Shown here piece by piece: positions 1 through 5,354 of a DNA stretch of 5,354 bases. Origin of the DNA: Hyphomicrobiales bacterium (GTDB taxonomy: Bacteria > Pseudomonadota > Alphaproteobacteria > Rhizobiales > S144-23); the NCBI GenBank assembly GCA_015494375.1, contig WGBL01000033.1, positions 1-5,354 of the forward strand, in the 5' to 3' direction. The position numbers and the translations under genes are program-made. Each line of letters opens with the position of its first letter. Positions within the stretch are counted from its first letter, which is position 1. The notes under the pieces are model-generated. The model worked only from the letters and a program-made list of their open reading frames with translations. It did no database searches and was not told the origin of the DNA.

Positions 1-1205
1 ATCTCGGGCTGTGAATCAAGTTGCGCCGTGGCCGGCTCGCTTTGCCGTCCCGATCGAGGCCCCTGCTGCTCCGACGCCTTTCCGGTCTGCACGTCAGGAG
101 GCAAAAGGCTGAAAAAGGGTGTCAGATCAAGCTCATCGAAGGCGAGTGTGGTATCAGCGCGCCAGCGCTCGTCTGAGATATTGAGCGAAATCGTGCCCTG
201 GGCCTGGTTTTCGCCGATCACGAATTTCGCCTCGTCGAGCGACAATTCCCCGATTGTGGCATTGAGGTTGCCGCTTGCTTGCAGTCCGCCGAGTGGCATG
301 CTAGGCCTGTTCACAGCAGCGATCCACGCCAAGAAGTTACCAACCGCCTTTGCAGCGAAATCAAACCGCCCCTTGGCAGCAAACGGCCCCTCGAGCCAAA
401 TTGCCCCATCGAAACGGCTCGTCATCGGCGCGCCGGAGACTGAGAACTTCAAGCGCAAGGGCGTCTTGTCATTCTTGGCGCTGCTCCTGATTAGCTCAAT
501 GCGGAACTCGAGCCTCTCACCAGCATAAACAAAGCCGCCATCGCCACTCAGTCGGCTGCCATCATCGGCCAAAGAGAACGTGGCATCGATGGCATCAATG
601 GCGTCGATGATGTGGGCACTGCGCGCGCCCTTGCGCTCGGCTGCGGCTTTGGGCGCCTCTTCCGCTCCAGCCCCGCCCAACTCGATCCGTCCCGCAACGA
701 TCTTGAGCGAGCGAAATCCGAGCGCCGGCATCTTGAAAGCCAGAGACCGCAGCGCGCCGGCCACCGCAGCCACTGGCCCCACCTCCAGCGGCCCGGATGC
801 CTCGCCTGTTTGCGGGTCCTTTTCCGATGTCGTGGTTGTGCGAATGCGAGGATAGGCGATGAGGAAGCGGGGTTTTTCCAAGACGACACGATCGGCCGTC
901 AGCCAACCCAGCTGATGCGACCATGATTGGGCGGCCGCCTGGGCGCCGTTGCGAAGAGAGGTGCGATGCTCGCCGGCCAATGCCGTTGACGGAGAGAAAG
1001 AGGAGGAAGAGAAAATGGGACGAAGCAGCAACTCTGGCGAAGTTGCCCCGGCCGGCCGCTCAAATGTTACCCGATAGGTGGTCTCGCTGAGCCTTAACGC
1101 GCGCCCCGAATCGCTGAAAAACCAGCCCGCCATCACTGCGACGGCACACAGAAAGCCAGTCGTCGAGAGCAAGAGCAGTGCCAGGGAACGGCGACCAATG
1201 GTCAT
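1..1205 (-). CDS. AsmA-family protein, N-terminal 401 residues (runs off left edge)
   Basis: A stop-free minus-strand frame starts at ATG 1205-1203 and is still open at base 1, so the C-terminus is missing. The protein begins with a short basic stretch (RR at residues 5-6) and a hydrophobic segment at about 7-30, suggesting an inner-membrane anchor or uncleaved signal with the rest in the periplasm. Residues about 200-240 (a D-A-I-D repeat, then SLADDG and FVYAGERLEFRIEL) and 250-370 show the alternating beta pattern of AsmA C-terminal regions: LRLKFSVSGAP, DGAIWLEG, a FDFAAKAVGNFLAW helix, GNLNATIGELSLDEAKFVIG, then LAFDELDLTPFF near 354-365. AsmA-family proteins act in outer-membrane assembly or lipid transport between membranes; a specific role here is inference. 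The Shine-Dalgarno match is weak (GTGGG). An in-frame TAA 57 bases upstream limits extension. A serine-rich stretch lies at 66-73. The gene is divergent from aacS. Confidence 0.82.
   Translation of the reverse strand, partial: MTIGRRSLALLLLSTTGFLCAVAVMAGWFFSDSGRALRLSETTYRVTFERPAGATSPELLLRPIFSSSSFSPSTALAGEHRTSLRNGAQAAAQSWSHQLGWLTADRVVLEKPRFLIAYPRIRTTTTSEKDPQTGEASGPLEVGPVAAVAGALRSLAFKMPALGFRSLKIVAGRIELGGAGAEEAPKAAAERKGARSAHIIDAIDAIDATFSLADDGSRLSGDGGFVYAGERLEFRIELIRSSAKNDKTPLRLKFSVSGAPMTSRFDGAIWLEGPFAAKGRFDFAAKAVGNFLAWIAAVNRPSMPLGGLQASGNLNATIGELSLDEAKFVIGENQAQGTISLNISDERWRADTTLAFDELDLTPFFSLLPPDVQTGKASEQQGPRSGRQSEPATAQLDSQPE
583..609. repeat. Three 9-bp tandem units inside the AsmA-like gene
   Basis: On the plus strand the units read gcatcgatg, gcatcaatg and gcgtcgatg in immediate succession. 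On the coding (minus) strand they encode the repeated D-A-I of residues about 201-208. The unit is a multiple of three, so copy change keeps the frame. It sits at the start of a predicted beta strand of the AsmA repeat fold. Confidence 0.8.
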
Positions 1206-1217
1206 TGCAGCCCACGT

Positions 1218-1267
1218 TTGTCGGTTATGGCTCTTGTGTCGGCAAATGGCCCTTGCCGGTTATGACT
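1218..1267. repeat. Pair of 15-bp direct repeats 35 bp apart, upstream of AsmA-like gene
   Basis: TTGTCGGTTATGGCT (1218-1232) and TTGCCGGTTATGACT (1253-1267) match at 13 of 15 positions and start 35 bp apart. They lie 13-62 bp upstream of the AsmA-like ATG. Spacing near 3.3 helical turns would let a regulator contact both, but it is not an integer number of turns, so an operator role is only a guess. A duplication left by slippage is the simpler alternative. Confidence 0.5.
1240..1258 (-). promoter_or_regulatory. Hairpin in leader of AsmA-like gene
   Basis: CGGCAA (1240-1245) and TTGCCG (1253-1258) form a perfect 6-bp stem with a 7-base loop. In the minus-strand transcript it would fall between the stop of the 17-codon leader ORF (1260) and the AsmA-like start (1205). 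There is no following U-run, so it does not look like an intrinsic terminator. A translational or mRNA-stability role is possible but unproven. Confidence 0.35.
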
Positions 1268-1313
1268 TTGGGCCGAGTCCAGTCTCAAATGATTCCGGTT
1301 CGATGTCCGCCAT
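1260..1313 (-). CDS. Possible 17-codon leader ORF upstream of AsmA-like gene
   Basis: ATG at 1313-1311 is preceded by GTGAGGA, with five bases between AGGA (1322-1319) and the ATG, a better ribosome site than that of the AsmA-like gene itself. It encodes MADIEPESFETGLGPKS and stops at TAA 1262-1260. The frame is the same as the AsmA-like gene, whose ATG lies 19 codons downstream. It could be a leader peptide, the relic of an N-terminal extension cut by the TAA, or chance. The peptide has no recognisable attenuator feature such as a run of regulatory codons. Confidence 0.22.
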   Translation of the reverse strand: MADIEPESFETGLGPKS

Positions 1314-1339
1314 AATGGTCCTCACATGATGGCCCTCAC
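1312..1339. repeat. 14-bp tandem duplication
   Basis: ataatggtcctcac (1312-1325) is followed directly by atgatggccctcac (1326-1339), 12 of 14 identical. On the minus strand each copy reads GTGAGG-x-CCAT-x-AT, so the duplication makes two Shine-Dalgarno-plus-ATG arrangements. Only the copy nearer the AsmA-like gene leads into the 17-codon ORF; the other ATG is followed at once by TGA. Confidence 0.75.
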
Positions 1340-1364
1340 AAGGCGCCATCGAGGCCTCTGACCA

Positions 1365-1419
1365 CCCTTCTCAACCCACTCTCAACCCGCACCCCACCAT
1401 CTCTTCTCAACCCGCACCC
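1365..1419. repeat. CTCAACCC repeat block with G-quadruplex-like runs on minus strand
   Basis: CTCAACCC occurs at 1370-1377, 1381-1388 and 1406-1413. The last two extend to a perfect 14-base repeat, CTCAACCCGCACCC. Read on the minus strand, 1395-1365 has four runs of three or more G separated by loops of 3, 8 and 7 bases, with two more G-runs at 1419-1417 and 1413-1411. This could form a G-quadruplex with one loop slightly above the usual 7-base limit. No function can be assigned. Confidence 0.6.
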
Positions 1420-1522
1420 GTAAGAGACCGTCCGGGTGATCCGGGTGAAAGGCCATCTTGGAGATAAAGCCGTCTGGATCATCGAGCCAGCGATCCACCT
1501 CACAACCACCGTACCCGTCCAC
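1382..1522 (-). CDS. Doubtful 46-codon ORF or gene remnant
   Basis: A minus-strand frame opens with GTG at 1522-1520 and ends at TGA 1384-1382. The frame is open for eight codons further upstream, without an ATG, to a TAA. Its middle reads DRWLDDPDGFISKMAFHPDH, which has more protein-like composition (Asp, Phe, hydrophobics) than the other readings of this region, but part of it (HPDHPDG) comes from the 9-bp tandem repeat and the C-terminus from the CTCAACCC repeats. There is no clear ribosome site. It matches no family I know. It may be a decayed fragment or chance. Confidence 0.15.
   Translation of the reverse strand: MDGYGGCEVDRWLDDPDGFISKMAFHPDHPDGLLRVRVEKRWWGAG
1431..1448. repeat. Perfect 9-bp tandem duplication
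   Basis: tccgggtga is present twice head to tail (1431-1439 and 1440-1448) with no mismatch. It is one of several short tandem duplications of unrelated sequence in this intergenic region. Confidence 0.75.
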
Positions 1523-1602
1523 TGCAACGATACCACGCGGGCATCGTTATCGACCTTTAGCAGATCCGGCCGCCGTCACCAAGTCGAGGGCGCGCTCGCC
1601 GC

Positions 1603-1650
1603 AAGATAGAGGCAACCGCTGGCGAGAAGATCGAGGCAACCGCTGGCGTG
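1603..1650. repeat. 24-bp tandem duplication
   Basis: Two 24-base units (1603-1626 and 1627-1650) sit head to tail and differ at two positions. The shared core is gaggcaaccgctggcg apart from the base preceding it (agataga versus agatcga). The few differences suggest a fairly recent duplication. It lies just upstream of the candidate aacS promoter. Confidence 0.8.
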
Positions 1651-1671
1651 CACCTGGCCACTCTTGGCCCC

Positions 1672-1700
1672 TTGACAAGCCCGCCTGTCGGCTAGCAACC
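1672..1700 (+). promoter_or_regulatory. Candidate aacS promoter (perfect -35, weak -10)
   Basis: TTGACA at 1672-1677 is an exact housekeeping -35 hexamer. At a 17-base spacing the -10 would be GCAACC (1695-1700); at 15 bases, TAGCAA. Neither is close to TATAAT, though alphaproteobacterial -10 boxes are often loose. If used, transcription would start near 1706-1708 and give a leader of about 100 bases containing the 1723-1756 dyad. This is a position-based suggestion only. Confidence 0.25.
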
Positions 1701-1722
1701 ACTGAGTTGTAGGTAGGGGCTC

Positions 1723-1756
1723 AAACCGATCCTGCGCCTTCGGCCGGGCTCGGTTT
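1723..1756 (+). promoter_or_regulatory. Inverted repeat upstream of aacS
   Basis: AAACCGA (1723-1729) and TCGGTTT (1750-1756) are perfect 7-base inverted repeats with a 20-base GC-rich spacer. The right arm is followed by one more T. The element ends 48 bp before the aacS ATG. It could be an operator for a dimeric regulator, or an RNA hairpin in the leader. The U-run is too short for a confident terminator. Confidence 0.35.
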
Positions 1757-1793
1757 TCAAGCACCTTGCGCTTTACCAATGGTATAGCCCATC

Positions 1794-1797
1794 GAGG
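1794..1797 (+). promoter_or_regulatory. Ribosome binding site that fixes the aacS start
   Basis: GAGG lies seven bases before the ATG at 1805. The only other in-frame upstream start, TTG at 1766, has no such site, and the residues after ATG 1805 (MTTPLWQP) match the usual N-terminus of acetoacetate-CoA ligases. Confidence 0.7.
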
Positions 1798-1804
1798 CCA
1801 TGAC

Positions 1805-3811
<2,007 letters not shown>

Positions 3812-3876
3812 GCCGCAAACGCGCGAGGCGCAAGCGGTGGGTGCAGCGAAAGGCACGCCTGACTGAGAGGGTGGAA

Positions 3877-3898
3877 TTCGCCCCACGGCAAGGGCGAA
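3877..3898 (+). other. Hairpin between aacS and the downstream gene
   Basis: TTCGCCC (3877-3883) and GGGCGAA (3892-3898) make a perfect 7-bp stem with an 8-base loop, 65 bp after the aacS stop and 29 bp before the next ATG. It lacks a following T-run (ACCCGCC follows), so it is not a typical intrinsic terminator. It may stabilise or separate the two messages, or mean nothing. Confidence 0.4.
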
Positions 3899-3927
3899 AC
3901 CCGCCCGACGACATAGAGCAAAGAGAC

Positions 3928-4629
3928 ATGAAAGAAGCAATCGAGTTTGTCGCCATGCCGAGCATGCCGAGATTGCAATTCGGTTCATCGCGCCGCCCGC
4001 GCCCACCATTTCGCCAAGGGTGCCGATATGTCCTTGTCGTCGTGGCAGCCTGGGGTCTCCTTTTTGCGCTTTGGGGCTCGGCGGCGCTCTCGAGCCCATC
4101 TAAAGCGATCGCGAGCCCCAAAGGGCCATCGACCGCCACAAAACCAGCGCCGATTTCGCCGGCCTCGCCAGTCTTGCCAGTCTCGTTCGATCCCGAGGCG
4201 TTGCCCGCGCCCGTCAGGGCGATGCGCGAGGCCATCCTCGAGGCGGCCCGCACAGGGCAAATCGAGGCGCTGCGTGTGCCGCTCGAGCTCAACGAGCTGC
4301 GCCCGAGCATCGGGGCCAATCCGGGGGAGGACCCGATCGCCTATTGGCGGACCGCGTCTGAGGATGGCCAGGGCCTGACCATCCTCGCCCGCCTTGTCGA
4401 CCTGCTCTCGAGCGGCTATGTGCGCAAGGGCCAGGGCAAGGAGGCGCTTTACATTTGGCCGTCTTTTGCCGAGCAGCCGCTTGACAGGCTCTCGCAAGCG
4501 CAACTGGTCGATCTCTATCGCCTTCACTCGCCAGACGAGGTGCGCACCATGCTGGCCGCGGGTCGCTATACGGGTTATCGGCTCTCTATCGGCGCCGACG
4601 GCGTCTGGCATTTTTTCGAGAAGAACTGA
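3928..4629 (+). CDS. Membrane-anchored protein of unknown function
   Basis: The 233-residue product starts with a basic N-terminus (SSRRPRPPFRQGCR, 20-33), then one hydrophobic segment at about 34-52, so it is probably anchored or exported with the bulk in the periplasm. A Pro/Ser/Ala-rich linker at about 55-85 leads to a compact domain at about 88-233. Visible landmarks are LPAPVRAMREAILEAA, IEALRVPLELNELRPSIG, DPIAYWRTASEDGQG, YIWPSFAEQPLDRLSQAQLVDLYRL and YRLSIGADGVWHFF at the end. From general memory this C-terminal pattern recurs in uncharacterised Hyphomicrobiales proteins; I cannot name a function. The start is uncertain: ATG 3928 has only a weak purine stretch (AAAGAGAC), and ATGs at 3955 and 3964 would also keep the membrane segment. 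It follows aacS by 116 bp in the same direction and converges on the gene ending at 4715. Cotranscription with aacS is possible. Confidence 0.75.
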   Translation: MKEAIEFVAMPSMPRLQFGSSRRPRPPFRQGCRYVLVVVAAWGLLFALWGSAALSSPSKAIASPKGPSTATKPAPISPASPVLPVSFDPEALPAPVRAMREAILEAARTGQIEALRVPLELNELRPSIGANPGEDPIAYWRTASEDGQGLTILARLVDLLSSGYVRKGQGKEALYIWPSFAEQPLDRLSQAQLVDLYRLHSPDEVRTMLAAGRYTGYRLSIGADGVWHFFEKN

Positions 4630-4652
4630 GGACCGATCAGTTGAGCGCCTTT

Positions 4653-4676
4653 TGGATGTGGGGATGGATGTGGGGA
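4653..4676. repeat. Perfect 12-bp tandem duplication between convergent genes
   Basis: tggatgtgggga occurs twice head to tail (4653-4664, 4665-4676) without mismatch, within the 85-bp gap (4630-4714) between two convergent genes. That gap shows no convincing terminator hairpin on either strand. Confidence 0.8.
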
Positions 4677-4714
4677 GCCCGAAGAATTGGGTGGGAGCGG
4701 CCAGATGGCGTGGG

Positions 4715-4981
4715 TCAAGCCCCTTCCGCCCGGCGCTTGAACGCGACCACATTCTTAGGCAACAAACGGACGGTCATGGCCAAGCGCAGGGCCGTGTGAA
4801 AGCGTTCGCGATACTGGACGAGACGGCCCTTCTCGGGCGCTACGACACCGTCTTCATCGCTCTCGAGCCCGGCCTCGATGTCATTGCCGTAGACGAGCAA
4901 CTCGCCGGTGCCATCGAGCGCACTGATGAGGCCATAGCCGCGGTTTGCGCTGAACCAGCGTATTTCGCCAAGGCGTCGCAT
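4715..4981 (-). CDS. Divergent cold-shock-domain-like protein
   Basis: The 88-residue product opens with GEIRWFSANRGYGLIS (5-20), which lines up with the beta-1 and RNP-1 region of cold-shock domains (canonical GxVKWFNxxKGFGFI). LLVYGNDIEAGL (28-39) occupies the RNP-2 place, where VFVHxSAI is usual, and KGRLVQYRE (51-59) fits the G-Q-x-V-x-[YF] strand. ALRLAMTVRLL (64-74) would be the last strand. Cold-shock proteins bind single-stranded nucleic acid through the aromatics of RNP-1 and RNP-2. Here the second RNP-1 aromatic is Leu and the RNP-2 Phe and His are replaced, so binding may be weakened or altered. The protein exceeds the usual size of about 67-70 by a longer middle loop (ESDEDGVVAPE) and tail. 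It starts 5 bp after the stop of the membrane-protein gene, implying one transcript. Assignment to the fold is fairly secure; function is not. Confidence 0.72.
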   Translation of the reverse strand: MRRLGEIRWFSANRGYGLISALDGTGELLVYGNDIEAGLESDEDGVVAPEKGRLVQYRERFHTALRLAMTVRLLPKNVVAFKRRAEGA

Positions 4982-4986
4982 GGCGC

Positions 4987-5271
4987 TCAGCCGCCCGAGC
5001 TCGCAAGCAGCGTATAGGCAAAGAGCGCCGGCAAGCTGAGGCCAAAGGCGCCAAGGGCCAGCGACGCAAACCAGGGGATTGCAAAGCCCGGCCCGACCGC
5101 TTCGCCAATGAGCCCGGCAAAAAGCGCTCCGAGCCCCTCTGCGGCCTGGTAGATGTCGAAGTTGAGGCCGCCGCCTTCGGCTGCGATCTGGCCCACAAGC
5201 TGACCATTGACCACAACGATGGTCCCCGTGAAGACGGCCAGGGTTACGAGGACTGCAAGAATGTTACGCAT
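4987..5271 (-). CDS. Small membrane protein of unknown function
   Basis: The 94-residue product has a strongly hydrophobic N-terminal segment (residues 3-22), which could be a membrane helix or a signal sequence, a polar stretch (QIAAEGGGLNFDIYQ, 28-42), a mildly hydrophobic Gly/Ala segment (43-60) and a long hydrophobic C-terminal part (63-91). Two or three membrane passes in the inner membrane are likely. The purine-rich GAATGAGAA just before the ATG at 5271 is a weak ribosome site. The gene is followed after 5 bp by the cold-shock-like gene, suggesting coupled translation. I recognise no family. The hydrophobic pattern and GC-rich codons argue that it is a real gene rather than a shadow. 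Confidence 0.62.
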   Translation of the reverse strand: MRNILAVLVTLAVFTGTIVVVNGQLVGQIAAEGGGLNFDIYQAAEGLGALFAGLIGEAVGPGFAIPWFASLALGAFGLSLPALFAYTLLASSGG

Positions 5272-5285
5272 TTCTCATTCGCCAC

Positions 5286-5354
5286 TCATTGGTTATCCGT
5301 TGCGCATGGCTTGTTGCGCTTCTCAAGACTGCCCGTGGCGGATTGGGTGAAGGC
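5286..5354 (-). CDS. Possible C-terminal tail of an upstream gene (runs off right edge)
   Basis: A minus-strand frame enters from the right edge and ends at TGA 5288-5286 after 22 codons, reading in part SATGSLEKRNKPCATDNQ. It ends 14 bp before the ATG of the small membrane protein, a spacing typical of an operon. The tail is polar and has no motif. Another frame is also open across the edge (ending at 5264), so the assignment is weak. Confidence 0.25.
   Translation of the reverse strand, partial: AFTQSATGSLEKRNKPCATDNQ

Larger units (their letters stand above)
1206..1804. other. Repeat-rich divergent intergenic region, no convincing gene
   Basis: About 600 bp separate the divergent AsmA-like gene and aacS. 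I find no ORF on either strand with recognisable domains or persuasive coding character; the longest frames (60-85 codons) are low-complexity, Arg/Pro/Ser-rich readings. What it does hold is a series of unrelated short repeats, a hairpin near the AsmA-like start, a leader-sized ORF, a G-run block on the minus strand, a possible promoter and a dyad ahead of aacS. Each is listed separately. Divergent promoters are expected here, because both flanking genes begin in it. Confidence 0.7.

Noticed and set aside
28..528. 166-codon plus-strand open frame
   Set aside because: It is antisense to the AsmA-like gene, whose minus-strand reading has clear family character.
1603..1650. Could the 24-bp repeat be a CRISPR or iteron array
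   Set aside because: Only two head-to-tail copies with no spacers, no cas or replication genes, and no further copies in the window.
1458..1712. 84-codon plus-strand and overlapping 78-codon minus-strand open frames in the spacer
   Set aside because: Low-complexity, partly generated by the 24-bp tandem repeat, no ribosome site and no family resemblance.
1766..1804. TTG start extending AacS by 13 residues
   Set aside because: There is no ribosome site, and the added residues (MRFTNGIAHRGHD) are not like the family, whereas ATG 1805 has GAGG at proper spacing and a typical N-terminus.
3985..4752. 255-codon minus-strand open frame
   Set aside because: It lies opposite the 3928-4629 gene, crosses the convergent junction into the cold-shock-like gene in another frame, and has no recognisable motif.
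4394..5017. 207-codon plus-strand open frame spanning two genes
   Set aside because: It overlaps the hypothetical gene in another frame and runs antisense through the cold-shock-like gene; no domain.
5264..5354. Alternative minus-strand frame at the right edge overlapping the membrane-protein start
   Set aside because: It uses several codons rare in GC-rich genomes (AGA, ATA) and overlaps the next start; the frame ending at 5286 is a little more plausible, although neither is firm.

Overview
This GC-rich window has the gene content and codon style of an alphaproteobacterium, most likely Hyphomicrobiales (rhizobia and relatives). That placement rests on family recognition from memory: an acetoacetate-CoA ligase, an AsmA-family protein of alphaproteobacterial type, and a lipoprotein-sized membrane-anchored hypothetical with a C-terminal domain I associate with this order. 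No database search was possible, and no genus can be named.

Layout. On the minus strand, from 1205 to the left edge and beyond, is a 401-residue N-terminal part of an AsmA-family inner-membrane/periplasmic protein. It is followed on its upstream side by about 600 bp (1206-1804) with no convincing gene. That stretch is unusually rich in short tandem and direct repeats, and holds a C-rich/G-rich repeat block, a hairpin, a 17-codon upstream ORF with a good Shine-Dalgarno sequence, and a dyad just ahead of the next gene. On the plus strand is acetoacetyl-CoA synthetase (aacS, 1805-3811), then, 116 bp later, a membrane-anchored protein of unknown function (3928-4629). Converging from the right on the minus strand are a small membrane protein (5271-4987) and, 5 bp after it, a divergent cold-shock-domain-like protein (4981-4715). 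The tail of a possible further upstream gene lies at the right edge.

How the genes work together. AacS activates acetoacetate with ATP and CoA, returning ketone-body or polyhydroxybutyrate-derived carbon to acetoacetyl-CoA. Nothing links it functionally to the divergent AsmA-like gene or to the hypothetical behind it, beyond shared direction with the latter. The membrane protein and cold-shock-like protein form a probable two-gene or longer transcription unit of unknown purpose.

Overall this reads as ordinary chromosomal housekeeping sequence. I see no mobile element, CRISPR array, RNA gene or defence or biosynthetic system. The points worth a second look are the repeat-laden divergent intergenic region, the dyad in front of aacS, the leader ORF and hairpin in front of the AsmA-like gene, and the degenerate cold-shock protein paired with a small membrane protein.
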